Shown: positions 35,034-43,785, counted from the stretch's first letter. The stretch: DNA of 64,000 bases from Natronobacterium gregoryi SP2 (GCF_000230715.2 NC_019792.1:1674001-1738000), one strand, 5' to 3'. The notes: a model not told the origin generated them from the letters alone. A program made the numbers and translations.

Positions 35034-37127
35034 TCACTCGAGGTCGATCCCACGCTCCGCCAGTAACTCCCGGAACTCGTCTTCGTCGACGATCGGCACG
35101 TCGTTGTCCCCGGCGTCGTCGCGTTTCGTCTGCCCGGGGTTCTCGCCGACGACGAGGTAGTCCGTGTTGCCGGAGACGCTTCCCGTGGCGTTCGCGCCGT
35201 GAGCCTCGACGGTCTCCTGGGCTTCGCTGCGCGTGACGCCCTCGAGCGAGCCCGTGAAGACGAAGGTCAGCCCCTCGAGTTCGTCGCCGCCGGACTCGAG
35301 TTCCGATTCCGTGGGCGAGACGTGTGCGAGCACGTCGTCGACCGCCGCGGCGTTTGCCTCGCTCGTGAAGAAGTCGTGGATCTGGCCGGCGACGGTCTCG
35401 CCGACGTCGTCGACGCCCTCGAGTCGCTCGGGTTCGGTTTCGGCAGTCTCCCGGACGGTCTCGAACCTGGCGAACTCGCGGGCGAGTTCGCGGGCCGTCG
35501 TCGGGCCGACGTGGGGGATGCCAAGCGCCGAGAGAAAGTCGGCGAGCGGTGGGTTCCGGGTGTCCTCGATTTCGGAGAGGAGGTTCTCGGCGCTCTTCTC
35601 GCCCCAGCCCTCGAGTGCGGTCAGGTTCTCGCCGTCGAGTTCGTAGAGGTCCGCGACGGACTCGAGCAGGCCGGCGTCGACTAACTGGCGGACGCTCTTC
35701 TCGCCCAGCCCCTCGAGGTCGAGGCCGTCGTCGCTCGCGTAGTACTCGATCGACCGCCGGAGCTGTGCGTCGCAAGCGAGCCCGCCGGTACAGAACGCCA
35801 TCGGGCCGTCGCGTTCGATCGCACTGTCACAGACCGGGCAGTGGTCGGGAAGTTCGTAGTGGCTCTCGGGATCGTTCTCCGCTCCTTTCTCGACGACCTC
35901 CGCGACGTAGGGGATCACGTCGCCCGCCCGCTGGACGCGAACGGTGTCGCCGACGTCGACGTTCTTCTCGGCGATCTCCTCGGGGTTGTGCAGACTCGCC
36001 CGCGAGACCGTGACCCCGCCGACGTCGACCGGCTCGAGCAGGGCGACCGGAGTCACCCGCCCCGTGCGGCCGATCTGGACCGCGACGTCGACGATGGGGG
36101 TGACCTCCGCACGTGCGGGGAACTTGTAGGCGAACGCGTAGCGGTCGTGTCTGGCGGTGCGGCCGAGTTCCTCGCGGGCGTCGCGGTCGTCGACCTTGAT
36201 CACGGTACCGTCGATTTCGTAGTTCAGGTCGTCTCGGGCCTCGAGCATGCGGTCGCGGTAGTCGATCGCGTCGTCGATCGACGCTGCTGTCTCGACCTGG
36301 TCCGTCACCCGCAGCCCCCACTCGGGGAACCGCTCGAGTTCCTCGCGGTGGCTGTCCTCTAAGTCGCTGGCCTCGAGCACGTCGAAGAAAAAGACCTCGA
36401 GCGGCCGCTCGGCCACGATCGAGGGGTCGAGTTGCCGGATCGTCCCCGCGGTCGCGTTTCGTGGGTTGGCAAAGGGTTCCTCGCCGCGTTCGATCCGCTC
36501 GCGGTTGTGTTCCTGGAACGCGTCTTTGGGCATGTAGACCTCGCCACGCACCGCGAGGAAGTCGGGGGAGTCGCCGTGCAGTTTTTGCGGGACGGAGCCG
36601 ATGGTGCGAGCATTCTGGGTGACATCGTCGCCCTCGCGGCCGTCGCCGCGGGTGACGGCACGCTCGAGCGAGCCGTCCTCGTAGACGAACGCCATCGAGA
36701 CGCCGTCGAACTTGGGTTCACAGACGTACCGAACGTCTCCCACTTCTCGACGAACTCGATCCGCGAACTCCCGGACGTCCGCCTCCTCGCCGCTCTGGTC
36801 GATCGAGAGCATCGGCGCGACGTGTTCGACCGTCTCGAACTCCTCTATTGGTTCGCCGCCGACGCTCCTGGTTGGACTGTCGGGGTGGGTGAGGTCGAAC
36901 GCGTCCTCGAGTTCCTGCAGGCGTGCAAAGAGCGCGTCGTACGTGCGGTCGGCGATTATCGGATCGGTCTCGACGTAGTATCGTCGGTCGTGCTCCCGGA
37001 TCGCCTCGCGGAGCAACGCGACCTGCTCGCGGGCCTCGTCCGCCGATAGCTCTTCGACGGGGTCGAAGTCGGTCGGCGGATCGCGGAGATAGGGGTTGTC
37101 TTCGTCGACGCTATCGGCGCGAGACAT
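35034..37127 (-). CDS. ligA: NAD-dependent DNA ligase
   Basis: A 697-residue ligase of the bacterial type. The adenylated lysine lies in EPKFDGVS (K139). NAD recognition is in the N-terminal Ia domain (HDRRYYVETDPIIADRTYD). The OB fold is followed by a four-cysteine zinc finger (CPVCDSAIERDGPMAFC then ACDAQ near 415-445). Helix-hairpin-helix repeats follow, then a C-terminal BRCT domain (GLTFVFTGSLEGVTRSEAQ). It seals nicks in replication and repair. Haloarchaea are known to carry this bacterial-type ligase beside an ATP-dependent one. Confidence 0.96.
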   Translation of the reverse strand: MSRADSVDEDNPYLRDPPTDFDPVEELSADEAREQVALLREAIREHDRRYYVETDPIIADRTYDALFARLQELEDAFDLTHPDSPTRSVGGEPIEEFETVEHVAPMLSIDQSGEEADVREFADRVRREVGDVRYVCEPKFDGVSMAFVYEDGSLERAVTRGDGREGDDVTQNARTIGSVPQKLHGDSPDFLAVRGEVYMPKDAFQEHNRERIERGEEPFANPRNATAGTIRQLDPSIVAERPLEVFFFDVLEASDLEDSHREELERFPEWGLRVTDQVETAASIDDAIDYRDRMLEARDDLNYEIDGTVIKVDDRDAREELGRTARHDRYAFAYKFPARAEVTPIVDVAVQIGRTGRVTPVALLEPVDVGGVTVSRASLHNPEEIAEKNVDVGDTVRVQRAGDVIPYVAEVVEKGAENDPESHYELPDHCPVCDSAIERDGPMAFCTGGLACDAQLRRSIEYYASDDGLDLEGLGEKSVRQLVDAGLLESVADLYELDGENLTALEGWGEKSAENLLSEIEDTRNPPLADFLSALGIPHVGPTTARELAREFARFETVRETAETEPERLEGVDDVGETVAGQIHDFFTSEANAAAVDDVLAHVSPTESELESGGDELEGLTFVFTGSLEGVTRSEAQETVEAHGANATGSVSGNTDYLVVGENPGQTKRDDAGDNDVPIVDEDEFRELLAERGIDLE

Positions 37128-37187
37128 TCGTTGCTCGACGGTTGCGGAGCCTGCCCGATAACGTTACTGTAGTCGGCCGATCGTCGG

Positions 37188-37556
37188 TTAGCTCCACGGG
37201 CTGTCGCCCACCTCGGATCGAACCATCGGCCCGACCGCAACGCGGCAATCGGCCCGCGGCACGGCGATACACAGCAGGACGTAGCCGTTCGCTCGCTCGT
37301 CCTCGGTGAGCGCCTTCGGTTGGCGTCGATAGTCGAACGCGTCGGCGGCGTCGACTGCCTCCTCAGCGCCGGGCGTCTCGTCCCCACCAGCCGCGAGAAC
37401 CCGGCCGACGCAGGTGATACAGGTCCCCTCCCGGCAGTCGTAGGGCAGCCGGATTCCCTCGCGCAGGGCGACCTCGAGTACCGTCTCTGTGGGACTTACG
37501 GCGACGGTATCGGTTCCGTCGTCCGGCCACTCGAGTGTCACGTCGTACTGCGTCAC
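37188..37556 (-). CDS. 2Fe-2S ferredoxin
   Basis: A 122-residue plant-type ferredoxin. Cluster ligands are C41, C46, C49 and C96 (CREGTCITC then LLCIAVP). The start is GTG at 37556, giving MTQYDVTLEWPDDGTD, the expected first strand. The frame upstream is open but low-complexity, from a purine-rich tract. It probably donates electrons to a cytoplasmic oxidoreductase. It is downstream of nothing in the same operon. The unrelated halophilic-type ferredoxin at 59836 is longer at the N-terminus. Confidence 0.88.
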   Translation of the reverse strand: MTQYDVTLEWPDDGTDTVAVSPTETVLEVALREGIRLPYDCREGTCITCVGRVLAAGGDETPGAEEAVDAADAFDYRRQPKALTEDERANGYVLLCIAVPRADCRVAVGPMVRSEVGDSPWS

Positions 37557-37924
37557 CGGTGCTCCGTCAGTCGCGCTCGTCGTGTATGCGGTTCGGTCAT
37601 ACAGTGTCGATACGGCGAGTAGGAGCAAAAGCCCTCGTGGGGATGCGATGGGAGAAGATCGGATAGGCGAGAACGAAAGAGAAGAAGAGAGGAGAGAGCG
37701 GGATTGGATATGATGGGATTGGATGGAACGGAACAGAACCGGGGAGAGCAACACAGGACAGACGATGGCAACTCGCCCGACAGCCCCCTCACGCCACGAG
37801 CGGTAACGGCTGTTGTAGTACAGTCCTCTCGCCGATCACAGGCTGGCGATCGGCAGACACTGGTGAACTGTCTTGGGGTCAAGCCCGATGACATACACCT
37901 CGACAGCGTGTAAACCAACGGGTC
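37557..37924. other. 368-bp spacer with a purine-rich tract and an element-end-like motif
   Basis: No gene is supported. On the plus strand 37637-37750 is almost all A and G, with short repeats of GGGATTGGAT. The right part (37862-37903) shares an inverted motif with 25861-25900 (TCGAGGTG..ATG.CA..GGGCTTGACCCC). That motif resembles haloarchaeal transposon-end sequence, but I cannot prove it. Confidence 0.45.
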
Positions 37925-39391
37925 TTAGTCCGTGGTCGGCTTCGCCGTCTCCCGCTTCGTCGCAGTCTCCTGCTCGCCGCCGTCCTTGTAGGTGATTCGC
38001 CAGCCAGTCACACCCATCAGGAGCAACACGAGCGGCGAAATCATCCCGAAGAAGTAGTACGGAGCGTACTCGATCACGGGCACGCCAAGCGCCGACGCCA
38101 TGAAGACGCCACCCGATCCCCAGGGGACGAACGCCGACGTCGTCGTTCCTGCGGCTTCGATCGCTCGAGAGAGGTTGCGACTCTCGAGATTGTACTCGTC
38201 GTAGATGTTCTGTAGCGTCATTCCCGGGACGACGATCGCCATGTACTGTTCTGCAGCCAGGAAGTTCATGGTGATCGTTCCTGCAGCTGTTCCGGCAGTC
38301 AATCCTGCAACGCTGCTGACTGTCTGTCCGATGTGGTACGCAAGCGCCGCCAGCACCCCTGTCTTCTGAAGAATTCCACCAAGTGCCAGCGCGGAGACGA
38401 CGATCGAGATAACCCAGATCGAGCCAGCGAGTCCGCCGCTTGCGAGCAGTTCGTTCGTAAGGTCGACGCCCGTTTCGGGGCCGGTACCGAAGTGGACGTT
38501 TTTCCAGGCGGCGGCAAAGCCGACGCCCTGCAGGGAGATGCTGATCCCGACGCCGGCGAAGATACCGGCTCCCAACGATGGGAGTGCAGGAAATCCGTAG
38601 AACGCGAGAGCAAACGTGAGGACGAGTGGCAAAAGCGAAGTCGGTGAGATGGCGTAACTGCCCGCGAGTGCGTGCTGGATCTCGGTGACCTGTCCGGACG
38701 GAATCGTTCCGCTCGCGTCCAGTCCCAGAACGACGAACAACGCGAGCGAGATCGCAAACGCGATCAGTGTCCCGGGACGCATCGCCCGAATGTGGTCCAT
38801 CAGTTCCGTGTTCGTCACTGCGGCGGCGAGGTTCGTCGTCTCAGAGAGTGGTGAGTTCTTGTCTCCAGTGTAAGCGCCCGATAGAACGGCACCGGCCGTC
38901 ATGGGCTCTGGGATGCCCAGACCGGAGCCGATACCGATCATCGCGACGCCGAGCGTTCCGGCCGTCGTCCAGGACGAGCCAACCGAAAAAGCGACGACTG
39001 CCGAGAGGACAGCCGCGAACGGCAGGAAGATCTGAGGTGAGAGAAATTCCAGCCCGTAGTACATCAGCGTCGGTATCGTTCCGGAATCGATCCACGACGC
39101 GATGAGCATGTAGATAACGAACAGAATGAAAATCGCCTGCATTCCGGTCACCATGCTTCGAACGATCCCTTCGTAGAGATCCGACCAGGTGTACTCGAAG
39201 TAATATCGCCCCCAGATCCCCGCGAAAGCGATACCCCACAACAGCGGCATCTGCGGGTCCATCCCGAGCCAAATCATGCCGGCCGAGAGAAACAGGACCA
39301 TCCCTGCAAGCGGGACGAGCGCCTCGCCAAGTGACGGGCGCTTGTCCCGGGATATCTCGTGGTACGTCCTTGGTCGAGCGTCCAGGTCCAT
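37925..39391 (-). CDS. nhaC: Na+/H+ antiporter, NhaC family
   Basis: A 488-residue membrane transporter with about twelve segments. Family landmarks include WGIAFAGIWGRYYFEYTW, SVGSSWTTAGTLGVAMIGIG, GAVLSGAYTGDKNSPLSETT near residue 180 and the C-terminal TLQNIYDEYNLESRNLSRAIE with FVPWGSGGVFMASALGV. It should exchange sodium for protons. Both ends are charged and cytoplasmic. The ATG at 39391 lies opposite rio1 with 170 bases between; ATATTTACG (about 39426-39434) is a candidate promoter. Confidence 0.88.
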   Translation of the reverse strand: MDLDARPRTYHEISRDKRPSLGEALVPLAGMVLFLSAGMIWLGMDPQMPLLWGIAFAGIWGRYYFEYTWSDLYEGIVRSMVTGMQAIFILFVIYMLIASWIDSGTIPTLMYYGLEFLSPQIFLPFAAVLSAVVAFSVGSSWTTAGTLGVAMIGIGSGLGIPEPMTAGAVLSGAYTGDKNSPLSETTNLAAAVTNTELMDHIRAMRPGTLIAFAISLALFVVLGLDASGTIPSGQVTEIQHALAGSYAISPTSLLPLVLTFALAFYGFPALPSLGAGIFAGVGISISLQGVGFAAAWKNVHFGTGPETGVDLTNELLASGGLAGSIWVISIVVSALALGGILQKTGVLAALAYHIGQTVSSVAGLTAGTAAGTITMNFLAAEQYMAIVVPGMTLQNIYDEYNLESRNLSRAIEAAGTTTSAFVPWGSGGVFMASALGVPVIEYAPYYFFGMISPLVLLLMGVTGWRITYKDGGEQETATKRETAKPTTD

Positions 39392-39561
39392 GCGGTGAAT
39401 TAGTGATTGTTTTCACATCGGACGTAAATATCCAATGCTCGTTCTATATTGGGTGGAACTCTTCCAATGCTCGACCACGACGTGACAACAGCTGCTATCC
39501 ACGCTTGCGTTCACGATTGGACCCGGTCTTTTACCCGTCCTGACCCTCTATGATCCGATAG

Positions 39562-40431
39562 ATGGGACAGGGAACGGAGTACGGTCTGGTCGATTTAGAG
39601 GAAGCTGACACGCCCGGCGACGAGTGGGCAGAGATCGACGTCGCCGACACTGAAGCCGACAGAATCGCCCGCAAGCGCGACCGCGAGTTCGAGCAGTTCG
39701 AGGAACGAATCAAAGACGCCGACCAGTTCAAAGTCGAACAATCGGTGTTCGACGACGCGACCTTCGCTGCGCTCTATAAACTCGTCCAGGACGGCCACGT
39801 CGAGGCGTTCGGCGGCCCACTCTCGACGGGCAAAGAGGCAAACGTCTACCACGCGCTGGGCGACGACCGCGAGGTCGCGGTCAAGATCTATCGAATCAAC
39901 GCCTCGAACTTCCGGCAGATGCGTGACTACCTGGAGGGTGACCCCCGATTCGAGGGCCTGGGCGGCAAGAAGAAAGACGTTGTCCTCGCCTGGACGAAAA
40001 AGGAATTCGCGAACCTGCGGCGGGCGAAGAAAGCGGGCGTCCGCGTCCCGGAACCGATCGCCGCCGAGCGAAACGTCCTGGTCATGGAGTACATCGGGAA
40101 CGAAGCGGGCCGCGCCAGGCGACTCGGCGAGGTCCACATCGAGAATCCCGAGACGGCCTACGATGTCATGCGCGAGTACATGCGCCGACTCTACGCCGCC
40201 GGGATCGTCCACGGCGACCTGAGTGAGTACAACGTCGTCTTCGACGAGGGCCAACTAGTGATCATCGACGTCGGCCAGGCCGTCACCGTCCACCATCCCA
40301 ACAGTCGAGACTTTCTGGAGCGTGACTGCGAGAACGTCGCGAGTTTCTTTGCCCGGCAGGGCCTCGAGACAGATCCCGACAAGTTACTCGAGTTCGTCAC
40401 TGATCCGGACCCCGACCCCTCTCGAGACTGA
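39562..40431 (+). CDS. rio1: Serine protein kinase RIO1
   Basis: A 289-residue atypical kinase of the RIO1 class. It has the ATP loop STGKEANVYHAL near residue 88 and the lysine in VAVKIYRI. The catalytic loop is HGDLSEYNVVF near 213-223, and the metal aspartate is in IIDVGQAV. RIO1 acts in maturation of the small ribosomal subunit. A CTTTTACCC box at 39528-39536 lies about 29 bases ahead. It is followed after two bases by an RNA ligase-like gene. The KH-domain protein that often adjoins rio1 is four genes further on. Confidence 0.95.
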   Translation: MGQGTEYGLVDLEEADTPGDEWAEIDVADTEADRIARKRDREFEQFEERIKDADQFKVEQSVFDDATFAALYKLVQDGHVEAFGGPLSTGKEANVYHALGDDREVAVKIYRINASNFRQMRDYLEGDPRFEGLGGKKKDVVLAWTKKEFANLRRAKKAGVRVPEPIAAERNVLVMEYIGNEAGRARRLGEVHIENPETAYDVMREYMRRLYAAGIVHGDLSEYNVVFDEGQLVIIDVGQAVTVHHPNSRDFLERDCENVASFFARQGLETDPDKLLEFVTDPDPDPSRD

Positions 40432-40433
40432 CG

Positions 40434-41285
40434 ATGGAGGAATACCCAGCCATCCCGTCGGTCGACGCTGCACCAAACAGTTTCTTCGAGGAGGGCCACC
40501 TGTGGCTCCTCGAGAAGATCGACGGCGCGCACCTCCGTTTTCAGCTTCAGCAGTCGGGGCTCGTGTGTTTCGGCGATCGAAACCAGGTCTACGACGATCC
40601 CGACGACGTACCCGATCCCTATCAGCACGTGGTCCGCCACGTTCGAGCGAACCTCGACCGCGAGGCGCTCCGAAACGCCGTCGACGATGTCGAGGACGTC
40701 GTCTTCTTCGGTGAAGCGACTCACCGCCAAACGATCGACTACGACTGGGATCGTATCCCGTCGTTTCTCGGCTTCGACGTCTGGTCGGCTGACGCTGGAA
40801 CGTTCCGCCCGCCCGACGCAGTGCAGGCGATCTTCGACGGAATCGGGCTCGAGTCGGTGAACGTCTTCGAACGGGAACGCCGCGCTCGAGATTTCGATCC
40901 CGATTCGTACGCTATCCCACAGTCGGCGTGGGACGACGGACCGGCCGCAGGCGTCGTGATTCGGGACAAACGGGGGCGACGTGCGAAGCTCGTCCATCCC
41001 GACGCCGGTCGTGCCGACGGACCGGCCCCGGTCGACGTGCCGGCGGAAGAACTGGCAGCGAGATACGCGACCCGGGACCGACTCGAAAAAATTGCATCGA
41101 GACTCGAGGACGACCGTCGACCCGTGACGTTCGAAACGCTCTACGAGCGCGTGCTCGAGGATATCCTTCGGGAGGCTCACCGCCGACTCGGTCACGGCGA
41201 GAGCAGCGTCGAGATGGACGAGTTTCGGTCCGAGGTCGGTGCGCTCACGCGGGCGTTCCTCGAGGATCGGTCGAACGGGACGTAA
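40434..41285 (+). CDS. RNA ligase family protein
   Basis: A 283-residue nucleotidyltransferase-fold protein. Motif I reads LEKIDGAHLRF with the candidate AMP-lysine at K28. Motif III is VFFGEATH near 90, motif IV AAGVVIRDK near 180 and motif V RRAKLVHP just after. These match the RNA_ligase (Rnl2-like) family; a C-terminal helical domain of about 90 residues follows. It would join or seal RNA ends. Start only two bases after the rio1 stop indicates one transcript and possible coupling. Substrates are unknown; tRNA or rRNA repair is an inference. Confidence 0.82.
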   Translation: MEEYPAIPSVDAAPNSFFEEGHLWLLEKIDGAHLRFQLQQSGLVCFGDRNQVYDDPDDVPDPYQHVVRHVRANLDREALRNAVDDVEDVVFFGEATHRQTIDYDWDRIPSFLGFDVWSADAGTFRPPDAVQAIFDGIGLESVNVFERERRARDFDPDSYAIPQSAWDDGPAAGVVIRDKRGRRAKLVHPDAGRADGPAPVDVPAEELAARYATRDRLEKIASRLEDDRRPVTFETLYERVLEDILREAHRRLGHGESSVEMDEFRSEVGALTRAFLEDRSNGT

Positions 41286-41308
41286 CAGTACTCGAGGGGC
41301 AAAACACT

Positions 41309-41316
41309 CTTTATCG
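41309..41316 (+). promoter_or_regulatory. TATA-like box for the trpS leader transcript
   Basis: CTTTATCG is centred 26 bases before the ATG of the leader ORF at 41338. This predicts a transcript starting at or near that ATG, with roughly 165 bases ahead of the trpS start. Confidence 0.55.
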
Positions 41317-41337
41317 ATCCGAACTGACAGCTACTCG

Positions 41338-41421
41338 ATGACGTCCGCTCTCGAGTGGTCGTGGCGCTGGCAGACTCCCTCGAGAGCGGACAGTGTCGTC
41401 GTGGCGGGCGACGTGGCCTAA
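41338..41421 (+). CDS. Putative Trp-rich leader peptide of trpS (27 aa)
   Basis: A 27-codon ORF beginning MTSALEWSWRWQTPS and ending at TAA 41419-41421. Three of its residues 7-11 are Trp (UGG at 41356, 41362 and 41368). It starts where a leaderless transcript from the TATA-like box would start, and it ends 83 bases before tryptophanyl-tRNA synthetase. Together these suggest a leader peptide sensing charged tRNA-Trp. It is not a recognised protein family. Chance is possible because the ORF is short. Confidence 0.5.
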   Translation: MTSALEWSWRWQTPSRADSVVVAGDVA

Positions 41422-41463
41422 CCCGCGGCCGTGGCGGCGGGCGCTCCCTCCGTTCGTTTTCTG
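41344..41463 (+). promoter_or_regulatory. Candidate attenuator region of trpS
   Basis: A perfect 12-bp stem (TCCGCTCTCGAG at 41344-41355 with 41379-41390) has the three Trp codons of the leader ORF in its 23-nt loop. After the leader stop a GC-rich hairpin CCCGC/GCGGG (41422-41441) is followed by a T-rich tract GTTCGTTTTCT (41453-41463), as in an intrinsic terminator. Ribosome stalling at the Trp codons would block the first stem. The switch itself is inferred. Confidence 0.45.
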
Positions 41464-41504
41464 ACTGTACCGCCGTCCAGCCACTGCAGTCGACTCCAAC
41501 ACGA

Positions 41505-42740
41505 ATGCCAAACCCTACCGACGCGACCGACAGCACCGATACCGAAACGAACCCCGAAGCGAGCACGACCGACGCGGACGAGTTCACCGTCACCCCCTAC
41601 GCCGTCTCCGGCGAGGTCGACTACGAGAAACTGCTCGAACGCTTCGGCGCGACCTCTCTCACGGACGACCAGCTCGACCGGTTTCCCGACCACCCGATGA
41701 TCCGTCGCCGGACGTTCTACGCCGGCCGGGACGTGAACGAGTATCTCGAGGCCGCCGAATCGGACGACCCCCACGCTATTGTGACGGGCCGCGGACCGTC
41801 GGGGCCGATGCACCTCGGCCACGTCCTGTCGCTGTACCTCGCGAGGCGCTTTCAACGAGAGACGGGCACGACGGTCTACGTTCCGCTGTCCGACGACGAG
41901 AAGTACCTCGCGAAAGATCAGTCGTTCGCGTCGATCGGTGGGCACACGCGCGACAACCTCCGCGACGTTCTCGCCGTCGGCTTCGATCCCGAAAACACGC
42001 GAATCGTGATCGACACCGCCGACGCCGACGTGATCTACCCGATCGCGGTTCGACTCGCCAACTACCTCACGCCGGCCACCGTCGAAGCCGTCTACGGCCA
42101 GCAGGACACGGTCGGGTTACAGTTCTATCCGGCCGTGCAGGCGACCCACCTGCTGTTGCCGCAACTCGTCGCGGGACGACAGCCGACGCTCGTCCCCATC
42201 GCCGTCGACCAGGACCCACACGTGCGGGTCTGTCGCGACGTCGCCGCGAAGGAGTCGCTTCCGGTCGAGAAACCGGGTGCCCTGCTCGGGCGCTTCCTGC
42301 CGAGCCTCGAGGGGCCGGGCAAGATGAGTTCCTCCGGGGACGCGCCGTCGATCGAACTCACCGACGATCCAGAGACCGTCGCGGCGACGGTCAACGAACA
42401 CGCCTACACCGGCGGTCGGGCGACCCTCGAGGAACACCGCGAGAAGGGCGGCGATCCGTCCGTCGACATCCCGTTCCAGTACCTCCGCTTTTTCTTCGAG
42501 GAGGACGACGCCGCACTCGAGCGGATCGCCCAGCGGTATCGAGCGGGCGAGTTGCTCAGCGGCGACCTGAAGGAACTCGCGATCGACCGGATCACCGACT
42601 TCCTGGCGGCCCACCAGCGCCGGCGCGACGCGCTGGGTGAGCTCGAGGACGAACTCGAGCCGTTCCGACTCGCCAATGCCGAGCGTTGCCGGGCACTCGA
42701 GCGGGCTGGCGTGCCGTCCGTTTCTGGGAGGGTGAGGTGA
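41505..42740 (+). CDS. trpS: Tryptophan--tRNA ligase
   Basis: A 411-residue class Ic synthetase charging tRNA-Trp. The HIGH-type motif is GPMHLGHVL with H103-H106. The KMSKS-type motif is KMSSS at about K273, in GPGKMSSSGDAPSIELTDDP. The archaeal/eukaryotic form is supported by GLQFYPAVQATHLLLPQ and VPIAVDQDPH. A 25-residue acidic N-terminal tail precedes the body. The ATG at 41505 is chosen over the open frame from 41355, which runs through the leader hairpin. Haloarchaea often have two trpS paralogues; this may be one of them. Confidence 0.95.
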   Translation: MPNPTDATDSTDTETNPEASTTDADEFTVTPYAVSGEVDYEKLLERFGATSLTDDQLDRFPDHPMIRRRTFYAGRDVNEYLEAAESDDPHAIVTGRGPSGPMHLGHVLSLYLARRFQRETGTTVYVPLSDDEKYLAKDQSFASIGGHTRDNLRDVLAVGFDPENTRIVIDTADADVIYPIAVRLANYLTPATVEAVYGQQDTVGLQFYPAVQATHLLLPQLVAGRQPTLVPIAVDQDPHVRVCRDVAAKESLPVEKPGALLGRFLPSLEGPGKMSSSGDAPSIELTDDPETVAATVNEHAYTGGRATLEEHREKGGDPSVDIPFQYLRFFFEEDDAALERIAQRYRAGELLSGDLKELAIDRITDFLAAHQRRRDALGELEDELEPFRLANAERCRALERAGVPSVSGRVR

Positions 42741-42773
42741 TCGCCCGGGGATCGGGCACGCCCTCGAACGCGT

Positions 42774-43193
42774 TCACTCGAGGAGCAACGCGGCGGTGGC
42801 ACCGAGGACGAAGCCGCCGACTGCGAACGGGACGCTCTGTCCTCCCAGCATCAGGGCGAAGACGAACGCCGGAAGGTCGCCGTCGGGCTGGACGAGCAAC
42901 TGGAGTGCGTAGAGGACGAGTATCGGCGTGATGCCGCTTCCGAGCGCCGCGAGGAAGCCGAGTCGGTGCCAGCCACAGACGATTCCGGCGAGCGCCGGTA
43001 TCACCCAGAACCCCACGAGGAGGACGGTCGTCCCCGGAGGGTGCGTGCTGGGGAGTCCGAAGAGGTCGATGGCGACGTAACAGGCAACTATTCCGATCCC
43101 GACCGCGGCGACGACGAGGCCGGCACGCGCCGGAGCCGTCCCCACGAGGACCGACCGAAGCCGGGCGGCGGAAGACCGTTTCGGTCCGCTCAT
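42774..43193 (-). CDS. Hypothetical membrane protein (139 aa)
   Basis: About four membrane segments, for example GLVVAAVGIGIVACYVAIDL, TTVLLVGFWVIPALAGIVCG and ITPILVLYALQLLV, after a basic head (MSGPKRSSAARLR). It is rich in G, A, V and L with no charged residues inside the segments except a D near LQPDGDLP. The sequence gives no functional clue. Convergent with trpS. Confidence 0.7.
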   Translation of the reverse strand: MSGPKRSSAARLRSVLVGTAPARAGLVVAAVGIGIVACYVAIDLFGLPSTHPPGTTVLLVGFWVIPALAGIVCGWHRLGFLAALGSGITPILVLYALQLLVQPDGDLPAFVFALMLGGQSVPFAVGGFVLGATAALLLE

Positions 43194-43281
43194 ATTGTGA
43201 CGTCGCCGTAGCTGCGCTTAATCGTGAGGGCCACGGTGTTCGCCCCGAACGTCTTAGTGACTCGCCGGCACCCTGTGACGT

Positions 43282-43785
43282 ATGAACATCGGGATCGTTT
43301 CAGACACCCACGACAACGTCGATGCAACCGAGCGGGCGGCTGCAATCTTCGCCGAGGAAGGCGTCGAGATTGTCGTCCACTGTGGCGACTTCGTCGCACC
43401 GTTGCTCCCGCCGTACTTCGGCGAGTTCGAACTCCACGGCGTCCTCGGGAACAACGACGGCGACACCCGTAACCTGCAGGCGGCGTTCGACGCACTGGGT
43501 GGCGAGAGCGAACTCCACGGCCGGTTCGCCGCCCTCGAGTTCGACGGCCTCTCGATGGCCGTCCTCCACGGCGAGTCGAAAGCCGAGGTCGAGGCCATCG
43601 CCGCCGCCGAGGAATACGACCTCGTCTGTTACGGCCACCACCACGTCAACGAACGCTCCGAGAACGGTCGAACGACGGTCGTCAACCCAGGTGCTCACTT
43701 CCCGACGACGGCCGACGACGACCGTACCGTCGCGATCCTCGATACGCTCTCGGAGTCGGTTCGGTTCCGGTCGGTCCTCGAGTAA
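43282..43785 (+). CDS. YfcE/MJ0936-type metallophosphoesterase
   Basis: A 167-residue calcineurin-like phosphoesterase. Metal ligands follow the family order: SDTHDN at residue 7, HCGDFV near 33, the GNND motif at about 57, LHGES near 95 and YGHHHV near 117. PGAHF follows. MJ0936-type proteins hydrolyse phosphodiesters or phosphomonoesters in vitro; the physiological substrate is not settled. The start ATG opens the first strand directly. Confidence 0.9.
   Translation: MNIGIVSDTHDNVDATERAAAIFAEEGVEIVVHCGDFVAPLLPPYFGEFELHGVLGNNDGDTRNLQAAFDALGGESELHGRFAALEFDGLSMAVLHGESKAEVEAIAAAEEYDLVCYGHHHVNERSENGRTTVVNPGAHFPTTADDDRTVAILDTLSESVRFRSVLE

Noticed and set aside
37553-37918. A 121-codon minus-strand frame before the 2Fe-2S ferredoxin
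   Set aside because: Most of it translates the purine-rich tract into S/L/P/R-rich sequence. It is out of frame with the ferredoxin.
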